64,000 nucleotides of DNA from Belnapia arida (GTDB lineage: Bacteria > Pseudomonadota > Alphaproteobacteria > Acetobacterales > Acetobacteraceae), in contig NZ_JAETWB010000002.1 of assembly GCF_016773205.1 (NCBI RefSeq), positions 248,001 to 312,000 of the forward strand, written 5' to 3'. The notes under the pieces were generated by a model. The model did not search any database. It worked only from the letters and a program-made list of their open reading frames with translations, and was not told the DNA's origin. The translations under genes and the position numbers were made by a program. Positions 44,093 through 53,976 of the stretch are shown piece after piece (the stretch's first letter is position 1; every line of letters starts with the position of its first letter).

Positions 44093-46694
44093 GGATGCGC
44101 TTCCGGATGGGGCGGCCGGCGATGGAACGCTGCACATTCTCCTCCGCCTCAGCCAGGGAGAAGATCATAGCCTCATCGGCATCGGCGGGAACCTCGATCG
44201 TCGCCCGCAGCTTGCCGAGGACCTGCACGGCCAGCGTCAGCGTCTCCGCCTTCAGCAAGGCCGGGTCCGCCTCCAGCCAGGGCAGGTCGGCGACCATGGC
44301 ATCCTCGCCCGGCCGCAGCATCGACCAGAGCTCCTCCGCCAGATGCGGCATCATCGGCCCGGAGAGCCGCACCAGCGCCTCCAGCGCCTCGCGCCGCACC
44401 GCGCCCGCCACCGCCCCGGCATCGCTCACCGTATTGGCGAATTCATGGATGCGCGCCACCGCGACGTTGAAGGCGAAGCTCTCGAGCGCCTCGGTGATGG
44501 CGGCGATGGTCCGGTGCGTCGCCTGCCGCAGCTTTCGCGCCGCGCCCTCCGCGCCCTCGACGGAGGCCCCCGCCGGCGGCAGCTCGCCGAGCGCGCCGGC
44601 CACCAGCCGGTAGACCCGTTGGGTGAAGCGATAGGCTCCCGCCACGCCGCTCTCGGTCCACTCCATGTCCCGCTCGGGCGGGTTGTCGCTGAGGATGAAC
44701 CAGCGCGCCGTATCCGCCCCGTAGCGGCCGATGATGGCGCCCGGATCGACGGTGTTGCGCTTCGACTTCGACATCGCCTCGACGCGCCCGATGACGACCG
44801 GCGCATTGCCGTCCTTCATCCGCGCGGTGCGCGTGCCGTCGGCGGCCAGGGAGAACTCCACCTCCTCCGGGTAGAGCCAGCGCCCATCGGCCGACTTGTA
44901 GCTTTCATGCGTCACCATGCCCTGCGTGAAGAGCCCGGCGAAGGGCTCCTGCACCGCCAGGTGCCCGGTCTCGCGCATCCCCCGCGTGAAGAAGCGGCTG
45001 TAGAGCAGATGCAGGATCGCATGCTCGATCCCGCCGATATATTGGTCCACCGGCAGCCAGCCATCGACCGCATTCCGCACCACCGGCACTTCCGCCCGCG
45101 GCGAGCAGAAGCGCGCGAAGTACCAGCTGCTGTCGACGAAGGTGTCGAAGGTATCCGTCTCCCTGCGCGCTGCCTTGCCGCATTGCGGGCAATCGACATG
45201 CTTCCAGCTCGGGTGATGGTCGAGCGGATTGCCCGGCCGCGAGAAATCGACGTCGTCCGGCAGTCGCACCGGCAGGTCCGCTTTCGGCACCGGCACCACG
45301 CCGCAGGCCTCGCAATGGATCACCGGGATCGGGCAGCCCCAGTAGCGCTGCCGCGACACGCCCCAGTCCCGCAGCCGCCAGTTGACGACGCCCGTCCCCT
45401 GCCCCTTGGCCTCCAGCGTCTCGATGGCCCGTCGCTTGGCCGCCGGCACGTCGAGCCCGTCGAGGAAGCCGGAATTGAAGATCGTCCCGTCCCCCGTATA
45501 GGCCGCATCGCCGAGCGCGAAGCTGGCGGCGTCGGCCCCTGGCGGCAGCACCACCGGGGTGATCGCCAGCCCGTACTTGCCAGCGAATTCGAAGTCCCGC
45601 TCGTCATGCCCCGGGCAGCCGAAGATCGCCCCCGTGCCGTATTCCATAAGCACGAAATTGGCGATCCAGACGGGGAAGCTGACACCTTCAAGGAAGGGAT
45701 GCGCGACGCGGAAGCCGGTATCGAAGCCCCGCTTCTCCGCCTGCTCGATCGCCGTCTCGCTCGTTCCCATCCGCCGGCACTCGGCGACGAACTCGGCCGC
45801 CGCCGGGTCCCGTGCCGCCGCGGCGGCGGCCAAGGGATGCTCCGCGGCGACTGCCAGGAAGCTCATGCCGAACAGCGTATCCGGCCGCGTGGTGAAGACC
45901 TCCACCTCGCCGATGCCCGCCTGCGGCTCGGCCAGCCGGAAGCGCACCCGCGCCCCCTCGCTGCGGCCGATCCAGTTGGCCTGCATCGTCTTCACGCGGT
46001 CGGGCCAGCGCTCCAGCCCCTGCAAGGCCTCCAGCAGCTCCGGCGCGAATTTCGTGATGCGGAAGAACCATTGGCTGAGCTGCTTCTTCTCGACCAGTGC
46101 ACCGCTGCGCCAGCCGCGCCCGTCGATCACCTGCTCATTGGCGAGCACGGTCCCGTCCACCGGGTCCCAATTGACCCAGCTCTCCTTCCGCTCGACCAGC
46201 CCGGCCTGCCAGAAGTCGAGGAACACCGCCTGCTGCTGTCCGTAGTATTCGACATCGCAGGTGGCGAATTCCCGCGACCAGTCGAGCGAAAGCCCCATGC
46301 GCTTCAGCTCGGCCCGCATGTTGGCGATATTGTCGTAGGTCCACTGGCCCGGGTGGATGCCCCGCTCGCGCGCCGCATTCTCGGCCGGCAGGCCGAAGGC
46401 GTCCCAGCCCATGGGGTGCATCACCTGGTGCCCGCGCGCCCGCTTGTAGCGCGCCACCACGTCGCCCAGTGTGTAGTTCCGCACATGCCCCATATGGATC
46501 TTGCCGCTGGGGTAAGGGAACATCTCAAGGACATAGTACTTCGCCCTGTTGCCGTCCGGCACGTCCGGCACGGCGAAGCATTGCCGGCGGTTCCACTCCT
46601 CCTGCCAGCGCGGTTCGGCTGCGGCGAAGTCGTAGCGGGTATCGGTGGGGGGCGTGGTGGTGCTGGCGTCGCTCATCGGGGACCGGATGCTCAT
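44058..46694 (-). CDS. leuS: leucyl-tRNA synthetase
   Basis: 878 residues. Class I synthetase. HIGH motif in [25 protein letters not shown] as [10 protein letters not shown], and the editing domain with GDDRDFEFA-type sequence and zinc-like cysteines (CPQCG). N-terminal [14 protein letters not shown] is typical. Two in-frame ATGs at 46694 and 46676 exist; neither has a clear ribosome-binding sequence, so the exact start is open. It begins the leuS-lptE-holA unit. A 152-bp gap lies before it. Confidence 0.96.
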   Translation of the reverse strand: MSIRSPMSDASTTTPPTDTRYDFAAAEPRWQEEWNRRQCFAVPDVPDGNRAKYYVLEMFPYPSGKIHMGHVRNYTLGDVVARYKRARGHQVMHPMGWDAFGLPAENAARERGIHPGQWTYDNIANMRAELKRMGLSLDWSREFATCDVEYYGQQQAVFLDFWQAGLVERKESWVNWDPVDGTVLANEQVIDGRGWRSGALVEKKQLSQWFFRITKFAPELLEALQGLERWPDRVKTMQANWIGRSEGARVRFRLAEPQAGIGEVEVFTTRPDTLFGMSFLAVAAEHPLAAAAAARDPAAAEFVAECRRMGTSETAIEQAEKRGFDTGFRVAHPFLEGVSFPVWIANFVLMEYGTGAIFGCPGHDERDFEFAGKYGLAITPVVLPPGADAASFALGDAAYTGDGTIFNSGFLDGLDVPAAKRRAIETLEAKGQGTGVVNWRLRDWGVSRQRYWGCPIPVIHCEACGVVPVPKADLPVRLPDDVDFSRPGNPLDHHPSWKHVDCPQCGKAARRETDTFDTFVDSSWYFARFCSPRAEVPVVRNAVDGWLPVDQYIGGIEHAILHLLYSRFFTRGMRETGHLAVQEPFAGLFTQGMVTHESYKSADGRWLYPEEVEFSLAADGTRTARMKDGNAPVVIGRVEAMSKSKRNTVDPGAIIGRYGADTARWFILSDNPPERDMEWTESGVAGAYRFTQRVYRLVAGALGELPPAGASVEGAEGAARKLRQATHRTIAAITEALESFAFNVAVARIHEFANTVSDAGAVAGAVRREALEALVRLSGPMMPHLAEELWSMLRPGEDAMVADLPWLEADPALLKAETLTLAVQVLGKLRATIEVPADADEAMIFSLAEAEENVQRSIAGRPIRKRIHVPGRVVNFVV

Positions 46695-46845
46695 CGGACA
46701 GAGGGAATAGGCTTGCTATAGCCGTTAGGGAAGTATCTCCCCCGGAGGGAATATTTCCGCCAAGGGGAAGGTGCGCTCCTATTCGTGCCGTTGCCTCTGC
46801 GACACGGCCGGCACACCATGGAGCTCCCTTTCGCATGGACCGCTG

Positions 46846-47940
46846 ATGCGCTTCCGCCTGCTCCTGATCCTGATGCTCGGCCTCGCGCCTGCGCTGCGCG
46901 CCGAGCCGCTCGAAGAGCAATATCGCAGCATCTTCTCTGTCGCGGCACTCGGCACGCCGGGGCCTTCGCTCGGGCTCGCCAGCAGCTTCACCCTGGTCTA
47001 TCGCGGCCTGATCGGCCATGCGGCCTTCGCCGTGGCGCGCGAGGCCTCAGGCCGCTCCGCCTGGGGCTATGCCGGCAACGCAGCGCGGCCGGACCTTGCC
47101 GAAGCCGCCGCCCTCGAGAACTGCCGCCGCACCCTCGGCCCGGTCCAGGCCGAATGCCGCATCCTCGCCCGCGATGCCGGCCTCGCCAGCGGCCCCGCCC
47201 TGCCGCTGGTGCAGGGCAGCCTCGGCCCTTTCCGCTGGGCGCCGATGCTGCTCCGCCGCGGCCCGCAGGCGGCCCACGGCGTCGTCATCTGGTCGCATGG
47301 CTATGGCGGCCCGGAGCGCGACAACCGCAGCGCACCCACGCCCGGCTTCGTCTCCATCCTGAACGATGCCGGCTGGGACGTGCTCCGCTTCGACCGCAAC
47401 CCGGCCGAGGATGCCCTCTACACCAGCCTCCCCCGCCTGGTGGACGGGTTGCAGGCCGTGCGCGCCGCCGGCTACCGCCATATCCTGCTCGGCGGCCAGT
47501 CACGCGGCGGCTGGCAATCCGTCATGGCGGCGAGCGCCCGGCCGGATTGGGTGGATGCGGTGATCGCCACCGCCCCCGCCGCCCATGGGGAGGTGAGCCG
47601 CGCCAACAACCTCGTCTCCGGCCTGGAGGATTTTCGCCGCCTGCTGGCCGGGCTGCCCTCAGGCGGCCCCCGCCTCGCCGTCGCCGTCTTCGATGGCGAC
47701 GACTTCGACCCGGACCCGGAGGCCCGTGCCAAGCTGCTCGACGACGCCTCCCGCACCCGCCGAGCGCCCGTCCTCGCCCTCTGGCCCTCCGGCCCGCAGC
47801 CCGCCCCCATCCGCGGCCATGGCGGTGGCACCGATTGGCGCTTCACCACCCTCTACGGCGCTTGCCTGCTGACGCTGGTGGACGCCCCCGAGGCCGCCGC
47901 CCCGCGCGGCCTCCGCCGTACCCCCTGCGGCGGCGGCTGA
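46846..47940 (+). CDS. exported alpha/beta-hydrolase
   Basis: 364 residues from ATG 46846 with a signal peptide (MRFRLLLILMLGLAPALRAEPL). The first 110 mature residues form a domain with a conserved Cys pair, similar to DUF4189-type secreted modules (SGRSAWGYAGNAARPDLAEAAALENC...C). The second half is an alpha/beta-hydrolase: oxyanion loop WSHGYGGPERDN, nucleophile elbow GGQSRGGW, and late Asp/His region (FDGDDFDPDP, GHGGGTDW). A dienelactone-hydrolase-like or esterase activity is plausible; the substrate is unknown. Forty-five bp separate it from the molybdenum hydroxylase operon, so a link is possible. Confidence 0.8.
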   Translation: MRFRLLLILMLGLAPALRAEPLEEQYRSIFSVAALGTPGPSLGLASSFTLVYRGLIGHAAFAVAREASGRSAWGYAGNAARPDLAEAAALENCRRTLGPVQAECRILARDAGLASGPALPLVQGSLGPFRWAPMLLRRGPQAAHGVVIWSHGYGGPERDNRSAPTPGFVSILNDAGWDVLRFDRNPAEDALYTSLPRLVDGLQAVRAAGYRHILLGGQSRGGWQSVMAASARPDWVDAVIATAPAAHGEVSRANNLVSGLEDFRRLLAGLPSGGPRLAVAVFDGDDFDPDPEARAKLLDDASRTRRAPVLALWPSGPQPAPIRGHGGGTDWRFTTLYGACLLTLVDAPEAAAPRGLRRTPCGGG

Positions 47941-47985
47941 AGGCGATCTTGCGCCAGCGGAACCTCCGCCCCTACCCTCGCCCGC

Positions 47986-48846
47986 ATGAAATGCCCCCCC
48001 TTCGACTACCACGCGCCGCGGAGCCAGGCGGAGGCCCTCGCCTTGCTGGCCCGGCATGGGGAAGAGGGAAAGATCCTCGCCGGCGGCCAGAGCCTGGTGC
48101 CGACCATGGCCTTCCGGCTGGCCAGGCCGGCCAGCCTCATCGACATCAACCGCATCGCCGAACTGGATTACTGCCGCGCCGAGGCCGGCCGCCTCCGCAT
48201 CGGGGCGCTGGCCCGCCATGCCCGCTTCGAGCGCCTGGTGGCGCCCGGCCCGACCGGCGCCCTGCTCGCCCGCGCGGCGGAGCACATCGCCCATGCGCCG
48301 ATCCGCACGCGCGGCACCTTCTGCGGTAGCCTCGCCCATGCCGACCCGGCCTCCGAATGGTGCTGCATCGCGCTGGCCCTCGGCGCCGAGATGCGGGTGC
48401 TGCGCGAGGGCGGCGAGCGCCTCGTCCCCGCCGCCGACTGGTTTCAGTCCGTCTTCACCACCACCCTCGGCCACGATGAGCTGCTGGCCGAGGCGAGCCT
48501 CCCCCTGCTTGGCCCCGACTGGCGCTGCGGCTTCGCCGAGTTCAACCGCCGCGCCGGCGATTTCGCTGTGGCCATGGCAGTGACCGCCCTTCGCCTCGAT
48601 GCCGCCGGCCATGTCGCCGGGGCGCGCATCGCCCTCGGCGGCGTCGCCGGCACGCCGATCCTGGCCGAAGCCGCCGCTGCGGCCCTGCTCGGCGCCCCGC
48701 CCACCTCCGACCGCCTCCGCGCCGCTGCCGCCCTCGCCGCCGAGGGCTTCGAGCCGACCGAGGATGCCCAGGTGCCCGCCGACTATCGCCGCGACCTGGT
48801 CCGCGCCATGACCCGCCGCGCCCTGGAAGGCTCGCTCGCCACATGA
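47986..48846 (+). CDS. FAD-binding (medium) subunit of a xanthine dehydrogenase/CO dehydrogenase-family enzyme
   Basis: 286 residues; CoxM/XdhB-like. The FAD pocket is given by ILAGGQSLVPTMAFRLARPASLIDINRI and RTRGTFCGSLAHADPASEWC (TIGGS-type second motif, here FCGSLAHADP). A C-terminal CO_deh_flav_C domain with FAEFNRRAGDFAVAMA is normal. It passes electrons from the [2Fe-2S] subunit to an acceptor. The gene order medium-large-small, each overlapping the next by 4 bp, is that of CoxM-CoxL-CoxS enzymes. Confidence 0.93.
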   Translation: MKCPPFDYHAPRSQAEALALLARHGEEGKILAGGQSLVPTMAFRLARPASLIDINRIAELDYCRAEAGRLRIGALARHARFERLVAPGPTGALLARAAEHIAHAPIRTRGTFCGSLAHADPASEWCCIALALGAEMRVLREGGERLVPAADWFQSVFTTTLGHDELLAEASLPLLGPDWRCGFAEFNRRAGDFAVAMAVTALRLDAAGHVAGARIALGGVAGTPILAEAAAAALLGAPPTSDRLRAAAALAAEGFEPTEDAQVPADYRRDLVRAMTRRALEGSLAT

Positions 48847-51149
48847 ACTGGACCGGCCGCCGCCTCCCCCGTACCGAGGACCCCGCCCTGCTCCGCGGCG
48901 AAGGCGCCTTCACCGCCGACCTCGCCGCCGGGGCCCGCGCCGTGCGCTTCCTCCGCAGCCCCTTCGCCGCCGGCCGCATCCTGTCGATCACAGCGCCCGA
49001 CCTGCCGCCCGGCGCCCTGTTGGTGACGGGCGCCGATCTGGAGGGCGTCGGCACCATCCGGCCGGAGCTTTTCCGCTTCAACTACCGCGCCATCGCCCAG
49101 CCCGTGCTGCCGCGCGAGCGCGTCCACTTCGTCGGCCAGCCCGTCGCCGCCGTGGTCGCCGCCACGCCGGAAGAGGCCGAGGACATCGCAGAGGCCATCC
49201 TGCTCGAGATCGAGCCGGAGGAGCCCGTCGTCACCATCGACGACGCGCTACGCCCCGGCGCCCCCATCCTGCACGCGGAGGCCCCCGGCAACACCGTGGT
49301 GGACGGCACCATCCGCCACCCGGACTGCCAGGCCGCCTTCGCCCGCGCCGACCGCATCGTCGAGTTCAGCCTCCGCTCCGGCCGCCAGAACGCGACGCCG
49401 ATGGAGGCGCGCGCCGGCCTCGCCGCCTATGACCGCGCCACCGGCCGCATCCGCCTCACCGCCTCCTGCCAGATGCCGCACATGCTCCGCACCGGCATCG
49501 CCACCCTGCTGGGCATGGCCGAGGCCGACCTCCAGGTCGTCGCCCCCGATGTGGGCGGCGGCTTCGGCCAGAAGATGGCGCTCTTCCCCGAATACCCGCT
49601 GCTGGTCTGGCTGGCCCGCCGCCATCGCGGCAGCTTCTGCTGGATCGAGGACCGCAACGAGAACCTGATCGCCTCCGCACATAGCCGCGAGCAGCGCCAC
49701 CACCTGCGCGCCGCCTTCGCCGCCGACGGCACGCTGCTGGGGCTGGAGGCCGACATCCTCGCCAATACCGGCGCCTTCTCCTGCTACCCGACCACCTGCG
49801 GCGTGGAGCCGCTGATGGCGCTGGCCGAGTATCCCGGCCCCTACCGCCTTCCCACCTACGCCGCCCGCGCCCGCGCCCTGGCGACCCATACCTGCCCCGC
49901 CGCCCCCTATCGCGGCGTCTCCCGCCCCGTCGTCACCTTCGGGCTGGAGCGGCTGATGGACCGCGCCGCCGCCGCGCTCGGCATCGACCCGGTCGAGCTC
50001 CGCCGCCGCAACCTCGTCACCGAATTCCCGCATGTGACGCCGACCGGCCTGACCCTCGACCAGGCCTCCTATGTCGAGGCGCTGGACCGCGCGGCGGAGG
50101 CCGCTGACATCCCCGGCTTCCGCGCCCGCCAGGCCGCCGCCCGGCGCGATGGCCGCTATCTCGGCCTCGGCCTCGCCGTCTTCAACGAGCGCACCGGCTA
50201 TGGCACCCCGGCCTTCGCCGCCCGCGGGATGGGCATCGTCCCCGGCTATGAGGTGGTCGACATCGCCATGACCCCGGCCGGGGATGTGGAGGTCCGCATC
50301 GGCGCCTCGCCCCATGGCCAGGGCCTCCGCACCACCCTCGCCCAGCTCGCCGCCGACCGCCTCGGCCTCGACCCGTCGCGCATCCGCGTCATCCATGGCG
50401 ATACCGACCGCACGCCTTATGGCTGGGGCAGCTTCGCCAGCCGCGGCGCCGTCATCGCCGGCGGCGCCACCCAGCTCGCCGCCGACAAGCTCGCCACCCG
50501 CCTGCGCCGCGCCGCCGCCCGCCTGCTCCAGGCCGAGCCCGAGGCCGTCACGCTGCGCGACGGTGCCGCCTGGGCCGGCGAGGCTTCCATCCCGCTCACC
50601 GAGATCGCCCGCCGCGTCCACCAACGCTCCGAGCAGCTCTCCGACCTCGACGGCTTCAACCTCGCCGAGACCGCGCAATACGACCCGGGCGGGACCTTCT
50701 CCAACGCCTGCCATGTCGCGGAGGTGGAGGTCGATGCCGAGACCGGCCATGTCCGCGTCCTGCGCTTCCTCGTCGTCGAGGATGCCGGCCGGCTACTGAA
50801 CCCGCTGATCGCCGATGGCCAGGTGCACGGCGGCGTCGCCCAGGGCATCGCCAATGCCCTGCTGGAGGAGGTGCTCTACGCCGCGGATGGCAACCCGCTC
50901 ACCGGCAGCCTCGCCGACTACCTGCCCCCGAGCGCCGCCGAGATCCCGCTGATCGAGATCATCCACATGGAAACCGAAAGCCCCGAGACGCTGACCGGCG
51001 CCAAGGGCCTGGGCGAAGGCGGCGCCATCGGGGCCCCCGCCGCCATCGCCAATGCCATCAGCGATGCACTCGCGCCCTTCGGCGTCGACATTGCCGAACT
51101 CCCCGCGACTCCCGCCCGCATCCGTGCCCTGATCCGGAACGCCCGATGA
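48843..51149 (+). CDS. molybdopterin-binding (large) subunit, CoxL-like
   Basis: 768 residues. Binds molybdopterin cytosine dinucleotide. Landmarks: RTEDPALLRGEGAFTADL, VGQPVAAVVAATPEEAEDIAE, VVAPDVGGGFGQKM, PYRGVSRPVVTFGLERLMD, ASPHGQGLRTTLAQL and GAKGLGEGGAIGAPAAIANA (catalytic Glu region). The loop that reads AYxCSFR in form I CO dehydrogenase and AYRGAGR in form II enzymes reads PYRGVSR here, so it is a form II-like or other hydroxylase; CO oxidation is unlikely. The true substrate (an aromatic, aldehyde or N-heterocycle) cannot be told. No Cox accessory genes are seen in the window. Confidence 0.92.
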   Translation: MNWTGRRLPRTEDPALLRGEGAFTADLAAGARAVRFLRSPFAAGRILSITAPDLPPGALLVTGADLEGVGTIRPELFRFNYRAIAQPVLPRERVHFVGQPVAAVVAATPEEAEDIAEAILLEIEPEEPVVTIDDALRPGAPILHAEAPGNTVVDGTIRHPDCQAAFARADRIVEFSLRSGRQNATPMEARAGLAAYDRATGRIRLTASCQMPHMLRTGIATLLGMAEADLQVVAPDVGGGFGQKMALFPEYPLLVWLARRHRGSFCWIEDRNENLIASAHSREQRHHLRAAFAADGTLLGLEADILANTGAFSCYPTTCGVEPLMALAEYPGPYRLPTYAARARALATHTCPAAPYRGVSRPVVTFGLERLMDRAAAALGIDPVELRRRNLVTEFPHVTPTGLTLDQASYVEALDRAAEAADIPGFRARQAAARRDGRYLGLGLAVFNERTGYGTPAFAARGMGIVPGYEVVDIAMTPAGDVEVRIGASPHGQGLRTTLAQLAADRLGLDPSRIRVIHGDTDRTPYGWGSFASRGAVIAGGATQLAADKLATRLRRAAARLLQAEPEAVTLRDGAAWAGEASIPLTEIARRVHQRSEQLSDLDGFNLAETAQYDPGGTFSNACHVAEVEVDAETGHVRVLRFLVVEDAGRLLNPLIADGQVHGGVAQGIANALLEEVLYAADGNPLTGSLADYLPPSAAEIPLIEIIHMETESPETLTGAKGLGEGGAIGAPAAIANAISDALAPFGVDIAELPATPARIRALIRNAR

Positions 51150-51643
51150 GCAAGACGCCGATCCGCCTCACCGTGAACGGCCTGCCGCACGAGGTCGCCG
51201 TCGAGCCCCGCCGTACCCTGGCCGACGCGCTCCGCGACGACTGCGGCCTGACCGGCACCCATCTCGGCTGCGAGCACGGCGTCTGCGGCGCCTGCACCGT
51301 GCTGCTCGATGGCGAGGCTGTGCGCGCCTGCCTGCATTTCGCCGTCCAGGCCGACAGCCGCGCCATCCGCACTGTCGAGGGCCTCGCCGCCCCGGACGGC
51401 ACCCTCAACCCGCTCCAGCGTGCCTTCTGGGAAAATCATGGCCTGCAGTGCGGCTTCTGCACGCCCGGCTTCCTGATGCTCGCTACCTGGATGCTTGAGC
51501 AGCCAGGGCCGGTGGACGAGGCCCGGCTGCGCCACGTCCTCTCCTCCAACCTCTGCCGCTGTACGGGGTATCAGAACATCCTGACGGCCGTCCGTGCGGC
51601 AGCGCAGGAGCTGGGAAAGTGGGCGGAAACGGCGCCCGCCTGA
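51146..51643 (+). CDS. (2Fe-2S)-binding (small) subunit, CoxS-like
   Basis: 165 residues. Two [2Fe-2S] clusters: plant-type CEHGVCGACTVLLDGEAVRAC near residues 47-67 and the helical CGFCTPGFLM...CRCTGYQNI. N-terminal VNGLPHEVAVEPRRTLADALRDDCGLTGTH is canonical. It overlaps the large subunit gene by 4 bp and ends 10 bp from the convergent DUF3576 gene. Confidence 0.95.
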   Translation: MSKTPIRLTVNGLPHEVAVEPRRTLADALRDDCGLTGTHLGCEHGVCGACTVLLDGEAVRACLHFAVQADSRAIRTVEGLAAPDGTLNPLQRAFWENHGLQCGFCTPGFLMLATWMLEQPGPVDEARLRHVLSSNLCRCTGYQNILTAVRAAAQELGKWAETAPA

Positions 51644-51653
51644 CGTTCCGCGG

Positions 51654-52190
51654 CTAGCGCGAGGCCGACTGGCTCCGCAGTTCCCGCGCCCGCGCCAACA
51701 CCTTGTCCTCGAGGTCGGAATTGGTCGAGCCCGAGACCGGGCTGTCTACCCACTGCCCATGGTCGAGCGTCTGCCGGAACACCTGCACCCGCACACCATC
51801 CGAGCGAAGCTGCCGCCCGAGCACATAGGCCTGCGCCCGGAACCGCTCGCCATTCGCGGAGGGCGGCGAATACCAGTCGGTGATGATCGTGCCGCCGAAG
51901 GGATCGGCCGAGGCCAGCGGCATGAAGGAGAGCGTATCCAGCGTCGCGCGCCAGAGATAGGCGTTCACGCTGAGCCCGCTGCCACCGCCATTGGCCGCCG
52001 CTTCGCGCGCCTCGCGGTCCTTGTCCACGCCGAAGACGACGATGCCGGCAGTCGCCCCCTGCGGCCGGTTCCGCGCCCGGCCTTGGCGCCAATCGCCATA
52101 CTCGTCATTCCCAACCAAGCGCTGGTTATCGCCGCCGCAGGCAGCGAGCAGGGAAAGGGCGGCGACGAAAGCAAGAAGGGCTGGTTTCAT
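51654..52190 (-). CDS. DUF3576 lipoprotein
   Basis: 178 residues of the DUF3576 family, confined to alphaproteobacteria and of unknown function. A lipoprotein signal (LLAFVAALSLLAACGGD) with Cys18 places it on the outer membrane. Family segments: LSVNAYLWRATLDTLSFMPLASADPFGGTIITDWY and RVQVFRQ. It lies just before leuS in many relatives; here it is separated from leuS by the hydrolase and hydroxylase genes, an indication that the 46.8-51.6 kb block was inserted between them. Confidence 0.9.
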   Translation of the reverse strand: MKPALLAFVAALSLLAACGGDNQRLVGNDEYGDWRQGRARNRPQGATAGIVVFGVDKDREAREAAANGGGSGLSVNAYLWRATLDTLSFMPLASADPFGGTIITDWYSPPSANGERFRAQAYVLGRQLRSDGVRVQVFRQTLDHGQWVDSPVSGSTNSDLEDKVLARARELRSQSASR

Positions 52191-52241
52191 GATGCGCGCA
52201 CACTAGATGCGCCGCCCGGGCAATCAAGCATCAATTGTGTC

Positions 52242-52283
52242 GAGAAACAAAAAGGGACGGCAGGTTGCCCTGCCGCCCCCTTT
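52242..52283 (-). terminator. intrinsic terminator of the porin gene
   Basis: On the minus strand the hairpin AAAGGGGGCGGCAGG/CCTGCCGTCCCTTT (52283-52251) with a GCAA loop is followed by TTTTTGTTTC (to 52242). GC-rich stem plus T tract 18 bp beyond the porin stop is a classical Rho-independent terminator, the clearest in the window. Confidence 0.88.
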
Positions 52284-52300
52284 GTCCTGGTCCCGAAGGA

Positions 52301-53731
52301 TCAGAAGGCCAGACGGGTGCCCAGGATGAACACCTTCGCGGTGTTGCGGTCCTGCACGCCCGGGTTGGACGGATCGAGGTCGCGGCCACGCTCCGCCACC
52401 GTGTAGCTGCTGTACTCGGCCACGATGTCGAGGCCCGGGGCGAGGCGGTAGTTGGCGCCGATGCCGTAGCCGAGGCGGCGCATCAGCGCCGCGCCGGCGG
52501 GGTTCGGGGTCGCCTGCAGCACGCCGGCAGCGTTGTAGCCGAAGTTGGTGCGGGTCGCGCCTTCGACGGTCTGGATCAGATAGTTGCCGCCGATGGTGAA
52601 CGGCCCGACCGTGTAGCTGGCGCCGGCGAAGAACTGATCCATGGGCCGGTCGCCCTTGAGCAGATTGCCCCAGAAGAAGTTCGAGGCGCCGTGCTCATAC
52701 TGCGCACCGACCGTCAGGCCGTAGGCCGAAGCCTGCGCACCCACCTGCCAGACGCCGAGCGGCTGGAAGACCGCGCGCTGCACGTTGAGCGGGCTGAGCT
52801 CCTTTGCCGCGCCCGAGCCGACATAGCCGCCGGTGACGGACAGGCCGACGCCGGCCAGGCTGCCGCGCCAGCGCAGCGCGCCCTGGTACTCGTTGCGGCG
52901 AACCGACATGTTCGGGCCGGCCGCGGCGACGCCGAAGTTGGCGGCGCCGGTGAAGGCGTAGGAGCTGTCGCACCAGCCGCTGGACTGGTTGGTGGAGCAG
53001 CCCGTGTCCTCGCCTTCGTTGTAGTTGAAGGCGAAGCTGCCGCCGAAGTCGAAGCCGAAGAACTGCGGCGACAGGTAGATGATCTTGGTGTTGTCGCCGA
53101 GCGAGCCCGGGGAGGTGGTCGTGCGCACATTGGCCTGGCGGGACACGAAGGACTCGCGGTCGCCGTAGATACCGCCGGTGCCGAAGTTGGTGATCACACC
53201 CGAGTTCATCAGGCCGCCGACCGGGCCGTCCTCGTCACCGAAGCGGATCTGGCCCCACATCGGCGAGGCGACGAAGGCGTACATCTCGTCGATGCTCGCC
53301 GTCGTCTTGCCGGTGCTGGCACGCTGCTGGACGATGTTGCGGCCTTCCTGCTGGTTGAAGGCGATCTCGATCACCGCACCGTAGGACAGGCCGTTGGCCG
53401 TCTTGCCGTTAACGAAGACATGGACCTCGGCATCGGTGCTGAAGTCGTTCTTCGACAGGCGGCCGACGTGACCAGGGTTGCCGCCGACGTTCGTCTCCGT
53501 CGTCGGAACACCGCCAACGATCGACTGCTGCAGATTTCCGGTCGCCGGGGACGTATTGTTGGCCAAGCCGGACGGCGTGGTGCTGTTGCGGCCGCTCTGC
53601 TGCGTGTTGCCGTAGTAAGCCCGGAAGAAGCCGCCGATGCGGACGGTCGGGGCTTCCTGTGCCTCGGCAACAGCCGGTGCCAGGAGCGCCGCGCCGACCA
53701 CCGCGGTCGTGCCCAGCAGTATCTTGCGCAT
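52301..53731 (-). CDS. outer membrane porin
   Basis: 476 residues. Signal peptide (KILLGTTAVVGAALLAPAVAEAQ) then EAPTVRIGGFFRAYYGN, a first beta strand of the Gram-negative porin (porin_4) family common in Acetobacteraceae. Alternating hydrophobic and polar strands recur, and the protein ends with FILGTRLAF, the terminal aromatic required for BAM recognition. A strong AGGAGG stands just before the ATG at 53731, and an intrinsic terminator follows, so it is a highly expressed monocistronic gene. Substrate selectivity unknown. Confidence 0.93.
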   Translation of the reverse strand: MRKILLGTTAVVGAALLAPAVAEAQEAPTVRIGGFFRAYYGNTQQSGRNSTTPSGLANNTSPATGNLQQSIVGGVPTTETNVGGNPGHVGRLSKNDFSTDAEVHVFVNGKTANGLSYGAVIEIAFNQQEGRNIVQQRASTGKTTASIDEMYAFVASPMWGQIRFGDEDGPVGGLMNSGVITNFGTGGIYGDRESFVSRQANVRTTTSPGSLGDNTKIIYLSPQFFGFDFGGSFAFNYNEGEDTGCSTNQSSGWCDSSYAFTGAANFGVAAAGPNMSVRRNEYQGALRWRGSLAGVGLSVTGGYVGSGAAKELSPLNVQRAVFQPLGVWQVGAQASAYGLTVGAQYEHGASNFFWGNLLKGDRPMDQFFAGASYTVGPFTIGGNYLIQTVEGATRTNFGYNAAGVLQATPNPAGAALMRRLGYGIGANYRLAPGLDIVAEYSSYTVAERGRDLDPSNPGVQDRNTAKVFILGTRLAF

Positions 53732-53976
53732 TCTAAACCTCCTCAGTCGCCGGGCTGGCCGGCTGTTCCCTGTCTGACCCACCCGCCCCCCCTCGGCTTG
53801 CGCCGCTTTTGGCAGGTGCCATACCCAAACCCGACCAACGCCGGTTGACGGACATGACCGGGTCCGCACCGGACTATGGTCCAGCGCAATAAAGGGCGGC
53901 AACCGGCGACACAGCGTTACCGCGACTTAGCTGAGACACTGTGGCCCCGCCGCCACAGGATATTGCACGAGTTCCG

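Noticed and set aside
44091-46721. 876-codon frame opposite leuS
   Set aside because: Complete shadow of leuS; His/Arg-rich without domains.
48843-51149. Naming the large subunit as carbon monoxide dehydrogenase CoxL
   Set aside because: The active loop PYRGVSR lacks the AYxCSFR motif of true CO dehydrogenase, and no Cox accessory genes follow.
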